Shown here: piece by piece, positions 1 through 9,190 of the stretch
How positions within the stretch are numbered: position 1 is the first letter of the stretch
Layout: each line of letters opens with the position of its first letter
Origin: Streptomyces dangxiongensis
GTDB lineage: Bacteria > Actinomycetota > Actinomycetes > Streptomycetales > Streptomycetaceae
Assembly (NCBI RefSeq): GCF_003675325.1
Contig: NZ_CP033073.1
Location: 4,960,001-5,024,000, forward strand
DNA length: 64,000 nt
Reading direction: 5' to 3'
Translations under genes and position numbers: made by a program
Notes under the pieces: model-generated
Told to the model about the DNA's origin: nothing
Database searches by the model: none
Seen by the model: only the letters and a program-made list of their open reading frames with translations

Positions 1-606
1 CGTCAGGCGCGAGCCGCCGTGCCGCCACAGCATCACCCCGCACCACAGCGCCCAGCCCACGTGCAGGCTCGGCATCGCCGCGTACTGGTTGGTCATGCCG
101 CCCATGCCGCGCGGCGCGCTGGCCTGGTCGCCCCACCAGCCGTAGGCGCTGTACTGCGCCATCGTGTCCACGAAGCCGTGGCCGGCCAAGAGCAGGCGGG
201 GCGGGCAGGTCGGCAGCAGCGTGAAGCCGATCAGCCCCATGAACGTGGACGTCATCAGCCAGGTGCGGGCCGCCCGGTAGTGCCGGGCACGCGCGCGGAA
301 CATCCAGATCAGGACGGCGGGCGTGACCAGGTAGTGCAGCGAGGCGTACCAGAAGTCGGCCGGCACGCCGAGCCAGGTCTCCCGCGTGAACAGCCGGTTC
401 AGCGGGTGTTCCGCGTTGAGGTGCAGGGCCTTCTCGATGCGCAGGATCGCCAGGCCGTGGTCGACGGCGCCGGTGACGTCACCGCGCGCGAGGAGCCGGC
501 CGCCCGAGTAGCAGCCGTACACGAGCAGGAGCAGCGGCAGTTCGGTCCACCACCGCAACCGGGATCGCGGGGCCGCCTCGGTGCCCGGTGTCTCGGTCTG
601 CGGCAT
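1..606 (-). CDS. PAP2-family membrane phosphatase (partial, C-terminus cut by window edge)
   Basis: This gene runs off the left edge, so only the first 202 codons are visible. The start is ATG at 604-606, preceded on the minus strand by a strong GGGGGAGGG ribosome-binding site. The protein has several hydrophobic segments, a Cys-Pro-Pro-Arg stretch around residue 140, and the motif PSLHVGWA near residue 190. That motif corresponds to the PSLH/PSGH phosphatase motif of the PAP2 superfamily, in the variant found in inositol-phosphorylceramide-synthase-like actinobacterial proteins. The likely role is membrane lipid phosphate hydrolysis or head-group transfer, with a catalytic His facing the extracytoplasmic side. 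The third motif lies outside the window, so activity cannot be judged. Family assignment is good; the substrate is unknown. Confidence 0.75.
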   Translation of the reverse strand, partial: MPQTETPGTEAAPRSRLRWWTELPLLLLVYGCYSGGRLLARGDVTGAVDHGLAILRIEKALHLNAEHPLNRLFTRETWLGVPADFWYASLHYLVTPAVLIWMFRARARHYRAARTWLMTSTFMGLIGFTLLPTCPPRLLLAGHGFVDTMAQYSAYGWWGDQASAPRGMGGMTNQYAAMPSLHVGWALWCGVMLWRHGGSRLT

Positions 607-847
607 CCGCTCGCCCTCCCCCTTCTGCTGTACGGCGCGCCCCGGCGGGCGACCGTGCCACCTTACGGTGTCCGAACGCCGCCCATGAGGGCGCTCCCGG
701 CTTGCGCACCGGTGGTCGTCCAGCCCTCGAAGACGCCGAGACCGCCCGCCGGGTTGCGCCGGAGCGCGGTGCGCGATGATGGAGGGACCGCATGCACACG
801 TTTTTCCGTGGCGTCCGTGTCGGCGTCACCGTCCCGGAAGGTCCCCC

Positions 848-1444
848 ATGGCACCGCGCATCCTGCTGGCCCGGCACGGACAGACGGCCTGGTCGCTGTC
901 CGGCAAGCACACCGGCAGGACCGACGTGCCGTTGCTGGAGGAGGGCCGGCGCGGGGCCAAGCTGCTCGGCGAGCGGCTGCACCACGCCCCGCTGGACGGG
1001 CTGGCGGACGCGGAGGTGCGCACCAGCCCGCTGTCCCGCGCGCGCGAGACGTGCGAACTGGCCGGCTTCGGCGATCGGGCCACGGCGTGGGACACGCTCA
1101 TGGAGTGGGACTACGGCGCGTACGAGGGCATGACCCCCGCCGAGATCCAGGCCGCCCGGCCCGGGTGGCTGATCTGGCGGGACGGGGTCCCGGAGGGCGA
1201 GTCCCTGGCCGAGGTGACCGCGCGCGCGGACGAGGTGGTGTCCTGGGCGCGTTCGGCCGACCGGGACGTGCTGGTCTTCGCCCACGGGCACATCCTGCGG
1301 TCGATCGGGGCGCGCTGGCTGGGCCTGCCCCTGGACTTCGCCGCCCGGATACGACTGAACCCGACGTCACTGTCCGTACTGGGCTGGGCCTACGGCGAAC
1401 CGGCGATCGAAATCTGGAACGACGTGGGCCACCTGGCAGGCTGA
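848..1444 (+). CDS. Histidine phosphatase family protein (phosphoglycerate-mutase-like)
   Basis: This is a 198-residue cytosolic protein starting [13 protein letters not shown]. The RHG motif at residues 9-11 supplies the phosphorylated His. A second His lies in [11 protein letters not shown] near residue 140, and an acidic residue in [10 protein letters not shown] completes the usual active site of the histidine phosphatase (branch 1) superfamily. The length is typical for stand-alone family members. The ATG at 848 is the codon that directly precedes the beta strand leading into the RHG motif; longer in-frame starts would add an unrelated Pro/Arg-rich leader. It is monocistronic, with the divergent PAP2 gene upstream. 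The substrate cannot be told from sequence. Confidence 0.85.
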   Translation: MAPRILLARHGQTAWSLSGKHTGRTDVPLLEEGRRGAKLLGERLHHAPLDGLADAEVRTSPLSRARETCELAGFGDRATAWDTLMEWDYGAYEGMTPAEIQAARPGWLIWRDGVPEGESLAEVTARADEVVSWARSADRDVLVFAHGHILRSIGARWLGLPLDFAARIRLNPTSLSVLGWAYGEPAIEIWNDVGHLAG

Positions 1445-1687
1445 CGCCCACCGCCGGGCGGCGCCGGAGCGGAGCAGGGTGACGGACGCCTCGAAGAGGG
1501 GCGCGCCCGCCGGGGTGCCGCACGGTGACATCGCCCTCGCCTCGGCGGTCCGCGCACGCCGGGCGGTCGGCGGAGCTGTTCCGGCGGCCCGCCGGCGGCA
1601 ACGTGCGCCTCGGCGGTGCGTACGCCCGCCCCGGACCCGCCGCCCCGGGCCGGCGGCGCCCCGGCTCACCGGTCCCCCGACCGCGTC

Positions 1688-3169
1688 CTACGCCCGGCCG
1701 GAGCGCGGCAGCGACGCGTGGCGGTTCAGGAAGTCCGGGACGCCCGGCGCGCGTCGGTGCGGGAGCAGGGCCCTGGCCGTGGCCGCCAGCATCGTCCGGA
1801 TGCGGGAGGACTGGACCTGGTCCAGCAGGCCCAGTACCCGCAGCCCCGCCTCGGCGGCCTCGTCGGGACGGCCCTCGTGGGCGAGGTCGCCGGCCAGTTC
1901 CGCGGTGTAGAGCGCGATGTTGCGGGTGAAGTGCGGGTCCTGGAGCCGCGCCGCGTGCCGCGCGTGCCGGGACGCCCGCCGCCAGTCGCCCAGTGTGGAC
2001 CAGCACTGCGCTTCCAGCCCCTCCAGTTCGGCCTCTCCGTAGAAGCTCATCCACTCGGGGTCGGCGTCCGAGCGGCCCCGTGCGAAGAGGGCCTGCGCGC
2101 GGGCCAGCGCCTGCTCGCAGCCGGTGCGGTCGGCGAGCCCCGCCCAGCCGCCCGCCTCGCGCAGCGCGAGGAGGGACATCAGGCGGTCGGAGCCCAGGGC
2201 CCGGCCGGCGCGCTGGGCGGCCTGCGCGGCCCGCACCGCCTCCCGGGGGCGGCCGGCGTCCCGTGCCAGGAACGCGGTGTTGCAGAAGGCGTGCGCCTCC
2301 AGCCCCGGGTCGCCGGTCATGCGGGCCGTGGCCAGCGCCTCGGCGTAGTGCGAGCGTGCGTCGTCGAAACGGCTGGAGTCGTGGGCCAGCCAGCCCACGG
2401 AGATGGCGAGTTCCCCGGCGCCCGCGTGCAGCCGGTCGGCGGTGGCCTGCCGGGTCGCGCCGGCGTCCAGCAGCGCGTACGCCGCGCGCAGCGGAGCCGC
2501 CGCGCGCCGGTAGAGGCCGTCCGCGCCGTGCCGGTCGTCGAGCAGCCGGATGCGGCGGACGGCCTCCTCCAGGGCGGCCGCCTCGGGGGCGCCGACGCGC
2601 CGGAGCGGCCGCCCGGCCGCCGCGGCACCGGTGGTGATCCCCAGCGGGGCCAGTGTGGCGGCGGCCACCGTGGCGCCTGTGCCGGTCATGAACGCGCGAC
2701 GCAGCACGTCGCTCTCCTCGTGGTTCCAGGGGCCGTTCTCGTACGGTCCGTACCGGACGTCCGAGGGATCCGGGCCGGCCGGGTCGTGCGGGTCCTGTGT
2801 GTCATACGGTCCGAAGGCCCTGCGCGTCTCATCCGGCACCGCACCCGAGGCGCGCGCCTCCACGGCCGTACGCGCCGCGCGTCCGCGGACGGCCGAACGG
2901 GGCGCGAAGCCGAGGTCGGTGAGGGTGCGACCGGGGAACATGTGCAGGAGCACCCGTTCGTACGCGTAGTTGGGGCAGCGGATCTCACCCGCCTCGACCC
3001 GGCCGACGTAGCGCGCGTCACAGCTCACGCGCTCACCGATCTCCCGCGCCGCCCGCCGTACCAGCGCCGCGAACTCGGCCGGTGAGCGCCGGCCGCGCAG
3101 CCGCCGGAAGGCGAGGTTGGGCCGGGGCGGCCGGCCGGACTGTGACGAGGTCACCGTGGACGACGCCAT
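1688..3169 (-). CDS. HTH transcriptional regulator with TPR-like C-terminal region
   Basis: This 493-residue protein has an N-terminal XRE-type helix-turn-helix at about residues 25-80 (FAALVRRAAREIGERV, then YVGRVEAGEI). A low-complexity linker of about 70 residues follows, with a hydrophobic Ala/Thr-rich stretch (TVAAATLAPLGITTG). The C-terminal half, about residues 190-480, is Ala/Arg-rich helical sequence of tetratricopeptide type. This architecture is common among paralogous regulators in Streptomyces, where the TPR part is assumed to bind a partner or peptide. The start ATG at 3167-3169 has GAGAGGA about 7 bases upstream. The target genes are unknown and no neighbouring operon suggests one. 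The 243 bases between its end and the phosphatase gene hold nothing I can support. Confidence 0.75.
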   Translation of the reverse strand: MASSTVTSSQSGRPPRPNLAFRRLRGRRSPAEFAALVRRAAREIGERVSCDARYVGRVEAGEIRCPNYAYERVLLHMFPGRTLTDLGFAPRSAVRGRAARTAVEARASGAVPDETRRAFGPYDTQDPHDPAGPDPSDVRYGPYENGPWNHEESDVLRRAFMTGTGATVAAATLAPLGITTGAAAAGRPLRRVGAPEAAALEEAVRRIRLLDDRHGADGLYRRAAAPLRAAYALLDAGATRQATADRLHAGAGELAISVGWLAHDSSRFDDARSHYAEALATARMTGDPGLEAHAFCNTAFLARDAGRPREAVRAAQAAQRAGRALGSDRLMSLLALREAGGWAGLADRTGCEQALARAQALFARGRSDADPEWMSFYGEAELEGLEAQCWSTLGDWRRASRHARHAARLQDPHFTRNIALYTAELAGDLAHEGRPDEAAEAGLRVLGLLDQVQSSRIRTMLAATARALLPHRRAPGVPDFLNRHASLPRSGRA

Positions 3170-3444
3170 GGCCGGGTCCTCTCGTGCGAACCGTGGAACC
3201 GTCGAACCGTGCCGGACCCGGGGGCGGTCTCGGGACGAGGTGTCCGTGTGACGCGCTGGTTCCGGCGGGCCTGAACGTACCCGCTGTGCGGGACCCGCCG
3301 CACAGCGTTTGGCTACAAAACGGTCATCTCACGCACGATCTGCCATGAAGTGCCATCCTTTGCGGCGCACTTGTGCCGTTGCCGTTGACGTGCTCGGGCG
3401 TTGGACTTCATGGACCGCGAGTGGGCTGTGTGGTGGAGGCCGGC

Positions 3445-3876
<432 letters not shown>

Positions 3877-3910
3877 CGCGCGGGCCCGCGGTAGCTGCGA
3901 AAATGGGCGG

Positions 3911-4780
3911 ATGGGCAGGTCGAGGAACACACGGCGCAGGTCGGCCCCCGCCGCGGCCGTGGAGGAAGCGGTCGACGGCGGGCTCGCGCGGCTCGTACCC
4001 GACCCGGACCGCGCCCGCGCCTGGACGCTGCTGATCGACGGGGCGCCCCAGTCGCACGTCGACCTGGACGATCCCGCGTACCTGTCCTTCGAGTACCAGC
4101 GCCGCATCGGCCATGTCATCGACCTCGCCGCCCCGCCCGGCAGACCCGTGCACGCCGTGCACCTCGGCGGCGGCGCGTTCACCCTCGCCCGGTACGTCGC
4201 CGCGACCCGGCCCCGCTCCGCCCAGCAGGTCGTCGAACGGGACGCGGGCCTGGTCCAGTTGGTCCGGCGCGAACTGCCCCTGGACCCCCAGGCCCGCGTC
4301 CGGGTGCGTACGACGGACGCCCGCGCGGGGCTCGCCAAGGTGCCGGACGGCTGGGCCGACCTGGTCCTCGCCGACGTCTTCAGCGGCGCCCGCACCCCCG
4401 CCCACCTGACCTCCACCGAGTTCCTGGACGAGGTCCGCCGCGCGCTGAAGCCCTCCGGCGTCTACGCGGCCAACCTGGCCGACGGCCCGCCCCTCGCGCA
4501 CCTGCGCGGCCAGATCGCCACCGCGGCAGCCCGGTTCGCTGAACTCGCGCTCGTCGCCGACCCGGCCGTCCTGCGCGGCAAGCGCTTCGGCAACGCCGTC
4601 CTGGTCGCCTCCGACCTGCCGCTGCCGCTCGCCGAACTCACCCGGCGCGCCGCCTCCGACCCGCACACCGGCCGGGTCGAACACGGCCGGGCGCTCACCG
4701 ACTTCACCGGTGGCGCGGGACCCGTGACGGACGCGGTCGCGGTGGCCTCCCCGGCCCCGCCGCCCTCGGTGTTCCAGTAG
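3911..4780 (+). CDS. Spermidine-synthase-like methyltransferase-fold protein
   Basis: This 289-residue protein belongs to the spermidine synthase (Rossmann methyltransferase fold) family. HLGGGAFTLARYV at about residue 78 is the glycine-rich nucleotide-binding loop. VVERDAGLVQ holds the acidic residue after strand 2, TTDARAGL the second acidic contact, and VLADVFSGARTP the strand-4 active-site region. Actinobacterial members of this type often lack proven aminopropyltransferase activity and are annotated only as fused or spermidine-synthase-like proteins, so polyamine synthesis here is not established. The N-terminus is Arg-rich. No clear ribosome-binding site precedes the ATG. It is convergent with the next gene. 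Confidence 0.75.
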   Translation: MGRSRNTRRRSAPAAAVEEAVDGGLARLVPDPDRARAWTLLIDGAPQSHVDLDDPAYLSFEYQRRIGHVIDLAAPPGRPVHAVHLGGGAFTLARYVAATRPRSAQQVVERDAGLVQLVRRELPLDPQARVRVRTTDARAGLAKVPDGWADLVLADVFSGARTPAHLTSTEFLDEVRRALKPSGVYAANLADGPPLAHLRGQIATAAARFAELALVADPAVLRGKRFGNAVLVASDLPLPLAELTRRAASDPHTGRVEHGRALTDFTGGAGPVTDAVAVASPAPPPSVFQ

Positions 4781-4820
4781 GGCTCCGCGCCCGCCCCCGG
4801 CCGGGAACCGGGCCGGCCGG

Positions 4821-5348
4821 TCAGTAGGTTCCGATCTCGACCCGCGGCGGGCCGTCGTGCCAGGTGCAGAACACCGACACCCGGTCCGCGCCCCGGGCGA
4901 ACTCCACCCGGATCCACGCCGTCGTCTTCCACACCTGCATCGACCAGCCGGTCCCCGGGGTCGCCGAGACGAGGGTCGCGCCGGAGGTGCCCAGGTCGAA
5001 GACCGCCCGACCGCCGTCGGTGTCGTAGGCCCTGACCCGGCCGGGGGCGACGGTGGAGGAGGCGGCGGGGGCCGTCGTCCGCGAGGGCGTGGCCGCCGGC
5101 GGCCCCGGCGAAGGGCTCGCGGACGACGGGCTCCCGGACGGCGACGGCAGGACGGCCGGCGAGGCCGGCGGCTTCGTGGCCGGTGGCCGCGGACGCCGGG
5201 TGGCCGCGTCGGCCGCCGTGACCGGCAGGGCACGCGGCGGCTCGTACGCCGTCCCCGCCATCACCGTGTGCACGCCCCACCACGACAGCGTGACCGCCGC
5301 TCCCGTCGCGAGCAGCCACGCCAATACATGTACGAGTCCTCTGCGCAT
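4821..5348 (-). CDS. Hypothetical membrane-anchored secreted protein, Pro/Ser-rich linker
   Basis: This is a 175-residue protein. The start ATG at 5346-5348 (MRRGLVHVLAW) gives a canonical short basic N-terminus followed by one hydrophobic segment (about residues 5-25), so it is either a signal peptide or an uncleaved anchor. A Pro/Ser/Ala-rich linker spans about residues 40-100. It ends in a small domain with VFDLGTSGATLVSATP and FCTWHDGPPRVEIGTY. A longer reading frame extends to 5453 but would overlap the promoter of the divergent response regulator. The gene is divergent from the two-component system, so a sensory or cell-envelope link is possible but unproven. No family is recognised. 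Confidence 0.55.
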   Translation of the reverse strand: MRRGLVHVLAWLLATGAAVTLSWWGVHTVMAGTAYEPPRALPVTAADAATRRPRPPATKPPASPAVLPSPSGSPSSASPSPGPPAATPSRTTAPAASSTVAPGRVRAYDTDGGRAVFDLGTSGATLVSATPGTGWSMQVWKTTAWIRVEFARGADRVSVFCTWHDGPPRVEIGTY

Positions 5349-5446
5349 CGCGGGCCATACTGCCCCAGGGGGACGGCCGTACGCACCTGTCCCGGGTTGT
5401 CCACAGGCCCCCGCCCGGCCCGCCCGCATGGCGTACGGTGCGGCGC

Positions 5447-6154
5447 ATGGCAAGTGTTCTCGTGGTCGAGGACGACCAGTTCGTACGCTCGGCGCTCATC
5501 CGGCATCTGACCGACGCGGCACACACCGTGCGCAGCGTCGGCACCGCACTGGAGGCGCTGCGCGAGGTCGCCCAGCTCCGCTTCGACGTGGTCGTCCTGG
5601 ACCTCGGACTGCCCGACCTGGACGGCTCCGAGGCTCTGAAGATGCTGCGCGGCATCACCGACGTGCCCGTCATCATCGCCACCGCCCGGGACGACGAGAC
5701 GGAGATCGTCCGGCTGCTCAACGCCGGGGCGGACGACTACCTCGTCAAGCCGTTCTCCGTCGAGCACCTCTCCGCCCGCATGGCCGCCGTGCTGCGCCGC
5801 GCCCGCTCGGCCGGCGCGGAACCCCAGCCCCCCTGTGTGCTCCGCGTCGGCGGACTCACCGTCGACGCGCTGCGCCGCCAGGCGGAGCTGGACGGCGTCC
5901 GGCTCGACCTGACCCGGCGCGAGTTCGACCTGCTCGCCTTCCTGGCCGGCCGGCCCGGTGTCGTCGTCCCCCGCCGGGAACTGCTCGCCGAGGTCTGGCA
6001 GCAGTCCTACGGCGACGACCAGACCATCGACGTCCATCTGTCCTGGCTGCGCCGCAAGCTGGGGGAGACGGCGGCCCGGCCGCGCTATCTGCACACCCTG
6101 CGAGGCGTCGGCGTGAAGCTCGAACCCCCGGCGGACGGAGAGGTGCCGCGATGA
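5447..6154 (+). CDS. Two-component response regulator, OmpR family
   Basis: This is a 235-residue DNA-binding response regulator. The receiver domain (about residues 3-115) shows the acidic pair E8-D9-D10, the phospho-acceptor D52 (VVLDLGLPD) and the conserved K101 (YLVKPF). The C-terminal winged helix (about 130-230) shows LTRREFDLLAFLAG and DVHLSWLRRKLGE, typical of OmpR/PhoB trans_reg_C domains. The start ATG 5447 directly precedes the ASVLVVEDD strand. Its stop overlaps the start of the sensor kinase (ATGA), so the pair is translationally coupled. The next gene downstream is a chitinase, and linked two-component systems regulate chitinases in other streptomycetes, but the signal here is not known. 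Confidence 0.93.
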   Translation: MASVLVVEDDQFVRSALIRHLTDAAHTVRSVGTALEALREVAQLRFDVVVLDLGLPDLDGSEALKMLRGITDVPVIIATARDDETEIVRLLNAGADDYLVKPFSVEHLSARMAAVLRRARSAGAEPQPPCVLRVGGLTVDALRRQAELDGVRLDLTRREFDLLAFLAGRPGVVVPRRELLAEVWQQSYGDDQTIDVHLSWLRRKLGETAARPRYLHTLRGVGVKLEPPADGEVPR

Positions 6155-7554
6155 GATGGGCTCTGGTCAAGGTCTGCCTGGCGGTCACCACGATGGTCGT
6201 GGTCGCGTTCGCCGTCCCGCTCGGCCTGGTCGTCAAGGAGATGGCCCGCGACCGCGCCTTCGCAGGCGCCGAACGGGAGGCCGCCGCGGTCGCGCCCGCG
6301 CTGTCCATCACCACCGACCGGGACGAGCTGGAGCGGGTGGTGGCCTCGGCCGGCGCCGACTCCGGGATGGCCGTGCACCTGCCCGCCGACGGCGGCCGGC
6401 CCGCGCTCGACCTCGGCCGGCAGCGCGCCGCCGGCCGCGACATCCAGGCCGTGCGCAGACTCGGCCGCGCCTCCACCGGCTCCGTACCCGGCGGCTCCGC
6501 CCTGCTCCAGCCGGTCGCGCTCGGCTCCGGCGCGATCGCCGTGGTCGAGGTGTACGTCCCCGAGGCCGAGGTGACCAACGGCGTCGGCACGGCCTGGGCG
6601 GTGCTCGCGGCCGTCGGCCTCGCGCTGATCGTCGGCTCGGTCGCGGTCGCCGACCGGCTCGGAGTGCGCATGGTGCGGCCCGCGCGGCGCCTGGTCGAGG
6701 GCGCGCACGAGCTGGGCGAGGGCAAGCTGGGCGCCCGGGTGCCGGAGGACGGCCCGACCGAACTGCGTTTCGCCGCCGTCGCGTTCAACGCCATGGCCGA
6801 CCAGGTGGTCCAGCTCCTCGCCAACGAGCGTGAGCTGGCGGCCGACCTCTCGCACCGGCTGCGCACCCCGCTCACCGTCCTCCGGCTCAACGCGGCCTCC
6901 CTCGGTGCCGGGCCGGCCGCCGAGCAGACCCGGGCAGCCGTCGCCCAGCTCGAACGCGAGGTCGACACCATCATCCGCACGGCCCGGGAGGCCAAGCCGC
7001 AGACGGCCGCCGCCGGACCCGGCGCCGGGTGCGACGTGGCCGCGGTGGTGCGTGAGCGCATGGAGTTCTGGTCCGCGCTGGCCGAGGACGAGGGCCGCAA
7101 GTGGCGGGTGGCCGGCGCCGACCGGCCGGTGCGCGTGCCCGCGGCCCGCGCCGACCTGGCCGCCGCGCTCGACGCCCTGCTCGGCAACGTCTTCCGGCAC
7201 ACCCCCGAGGGCACCGCCTTCGCGGTCGACGTGCACAACGGCGACGACGCGGTGCTCGTGCTGGTCTCCGACGCGGGCCCGGGGATACCCGACCCGGAGG
7301 CGGCGATGGCCCGCGGCCGGGGTTCCGGGAACGCCGGATCGACCGGCCTCGGCCTGGACATCGTGCGCCGGCTGGCCGAGTCCACCGGCGGCGACGTCCG
7401 CATCGGCGGCTCGGTCCTGGGCGGCACCGAGGTGCGGATCTGGTTCCGGCTGGACGGACGGGGGCCGGTGGGCCGGGGGCACCGGGGAGCGGTGCGCCGG
7501 CGCCGGCCGCGCCGGCTGGTCCCGACCATTAACCGATCCCGATCGCTCCCTTAA
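6151..7554 (+). CDS. Sensor histidine kinase
   Basis: This 467-residue membrane kinase is the partner of the preceding response regulator (ATGA overlap). TM1 is at about residues 8-28 and TM2 at about 147-169, enclosing an extracytoplasmic sensor region of about 115 residues. A HAMP segment follows. The H-box ADLSHRLRTPLT carries the phospho-accepting His at residue 235. The ATPase domain shows an N-box-like LLGNVFRHTPEGT and the G-box sequences DAGPGIPD and GSTGLGLDIVRR. It phosphorylates the response regulator in response to an unidentified envelope signal. The C-terminal 30 residues are Arg-rich and probably disordered. Confidence 0.93.
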   Translation: MRWALVKVCLAVTTMVVVAFAVPLGLVVKEMARDRAFAGAEREAAAVAPALSITTDRDELERVVASAGADSGMAVHLPADGGRPALDLGRQRAAGRDIQAVRRLGRASTGSVPGGSALLQPVALGSGAIAVVEVYVPEAEVTNGVGTAWAVLAAVGLALIVGSVAVADRLGVRMVRPARRLVEGAHELGEGKLGARVPEDGPTELRFAAVAFNAMADQVVQLLANERELAADLSHRLRTPLTVLRLNAASLGAGPAAEQTRAAVAQLEREVDTIIRTAREAKPQTAAAGPGAGCDVAAVVRERMEFWSALAEDEGRKWRVAGADRPVRVPAARADLAAALDALLGNVFRHTPEGTAFAVDVHNGDDAVLVLVSDAGPGIPDPEAAMARGRGSGNAGSTGLGLDIVRRLAESTGGDVRIGGSVLGGTEVRIWFRLDGRGPVGRGHRGAVRRRRPRRLVPTINRSRSLP

Positions 7555-7684
7555 GCGCGCCATAAGCCCGGCAACCACCGCCCCGAACAAGCCATTTGTC
7601 CGAATCGGGCCCGCTAGCGTCTGCCGCATCCACAGGTCGGGACAGTCCTGTGGACCCCCGTGAACAGCGAAGGCAGGCACGCGC

Positions 7685-9127
7685 ATGAGCACGCACCGGC
7701 GCAGGATCAGCGGCAGGAACAAGGCGATAGGCGGACTGGTGGCCGCCGCGGTGATCGGCGGGGGTGCGGTCCTGCTCACCGGCACCGCCAACGCGGCCGG
7801 CGCGAACGCCGCCTACACCCGGACCAGCGACTGGTCCACCGGGTACTCCGCCCAGTACGTCGTCACCAACAACTCCGGCCAGGCCGAGAAGACCTGGACG
7901 CTGGAGTTCGACCTCCCGGCGGGCGCCAGGCTCGCCTCCCTGTGGAACGGCCGCTCCAGCGTCGCCGGCCAGCACGTCACCGTGAAGCCGGCCACATGGG
8001 ACACCGACGGCCTGGCCCCCGGCAAGTCGGTGACCGTCGGCTTCGTGGTCGACGGCAGCGGCGACCCGACGGGCTGCCGGATCGACGACGCCCGGTGTTC
8101 CGCGGACGACGGCGCCACTCCCGAACCGAGCGGCCGGCCCACGCAGACCACCCCGGCCCCCACCCCGGCCCCCACCAGGTCGACCCCCACGCCCACCCCC
8201 ACCCCCACCGGCAGCACCGGGACCGGCACCGCCTCCGCCGCCGGCTTCGCCCCCTACGTCGACACCTCCCTCTACCCCGCCTTCGACCTCCTCGGCGCGG
8301 CCGAAGCGACCGGCGTGAAGAACTACAACCTCGCCTTCGTCAACGACGGCGGTGGCTGCACCCCCAAGTGGGGCGGCGTGACCGACGTGAACAGCGACGC
8401 CGTGGCCGCGCAGATCGGCTCGCTGCGCGCCAAGGGCGGTGACGTCCGCGTCTCCTTCGGCGGCGCCTCCGGCTCCGAGCTGGCCACCACCTGCTCCTCG
8501 GCGGACGCGCTGGCGACGGCGTACGGCAAGGTGGTCGACGCGTTCAAACTGACCAAGGTCGACTTCGACGTCGAGGGCGGCGCGCTGCCCAACACCGCGG
8601 CCAACACCCGCCGCGCCCGGGCCATCGCCGAGCTCCAGGCCCAGCACCCCGGTCTGGACGTCTCCTTCACCCTCCCGGTGATGCCCGAGGGCCTCACCCA
8701 GGACGGCGTGAACCTGCTCGCCGACGCCAAGTCCAACGGTGTGCGGACCAGCACCGTCAACATCATGGCGATGGACTACGGCCCCTCGTACAGCGGCGAC
8801 ATGGGCACCTACGCCGAGCAGGCCGCCACCGCCACGCAGGCCCAGATCAAGAGCGTGCTGGAACTGTCCGACTCCGCCGCCTGGAAGACCGTCGCCGTCA
8901 CCCCGATGATCGGCGTCAACGACGTCTCCTCGGAGGTCTTCAAGGTCGAGGACGCCACCCAACTGGTGAACTTCGCCAGGTCCAAGGGGATCGGCTGGCT
9001 CTCCATGTGGTCCGCGACCCGCGACAAGCAGTGCGCCGGCGGCCCCAAGCCCACCGCCGACGCCACGTGCAGCTCCATCAGCCAGGACACGAACGCGTTC
9101 GCCAAGGCGTTCGCCGCGTACAAGTAA
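7685..9127 (+). CDS. Secreted chitinase: CBM2-like domain plus GH18 catalytic domain
   Basis: This 480-residue exported enzyme hydrolyses chitin. An N-terminal signal peptide (about residues 1-37, basic MSTHRRRISGRNK then hydrophobic, ending TANA) is followed by a CBM2-type carbohydrate-binding module (about 38-140, with YSAQYVVTNNSG and LWNGRSS). A Thr-Pro linker comes next, then a GH18 barrel from about residue 180. The catalytic DxDxE-type motif is KVDFDVEGG near residue 296; the shortened DFDVE form is as in the bacterial chitinase subgroup with SFGGASG upstream. I see no DasR-type palindrome in the 130 bases upstream. The two-component pair immediately upstream is a candidate regulator. 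A hairpin just after the stop separates it from the convergent bglC. Confidence 0.9.
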   Translation: MSTHRRRISGRNKAIGGLVAAAVIGGGAVLLTGTANAAGANAAYTRTSDWSTGYSAQYVVTNNSGQAEKTWTLEFDLPAGARLASLWNGRSSVAGQHVTVKPATWDTDGLAPGKSVTVGFVVDGSGDPTGCRIDDARCSADDGATPEPSGRPTQTTPAPTPAPTRSTPTPTPTPTGSTGTGTASAAGFAPYVDTSLYPAFDLLGAAEATGVKNYNLAFVNDGGGCTPKWGGVTDVNSDAVAAQIGSLRAKGGDVRVSFGGASGSELATTCSSADALATAYGKVVDAFKLTKVDFDVEGGALPNTAANTRRARAIAELQAQHPGLDVSFTLPVMPEGLTQDGVNLLADAKSNGVRTSTVNIMAMDYGPSYSGDMGTYAEQAATATQAQIKSVLELSDSAAWKTVAVTPMIGVNDVSSEVFKVEDATQLVNFARSKGIGWLSMWSATRDKQCAGGPKPTADATCSSISQDTNAFAKAFAAYK

Positions 9128-9154
9128 CACCCGGCCGACCCCCGGCCCCCGGGT

Positions 9155-9179
9155 GCGGCCCGCCCCCACGACGGGCCGC
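9155..9179. terminator. Hairpin between convergent chitinase and bglC genes
   Basis: An 8-bp perfect stem (GCGGCCCG / CGGGCCGC) with a 9-base loop lies midway between two convergent stop codons. There is no U-run, as is usual in streptomycetes. It probably acts in both directions. Confidence 0.5.
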
Positions 9180-9190
9180 GCCCGGGACGG

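Noticed and set aside
7555..7684. DasR (dre) operator before the chitinase
   Set aside because: I looked for an ACTGGTCTAGACCAGT-like palindrome here and before the hexosaminidase and found none.
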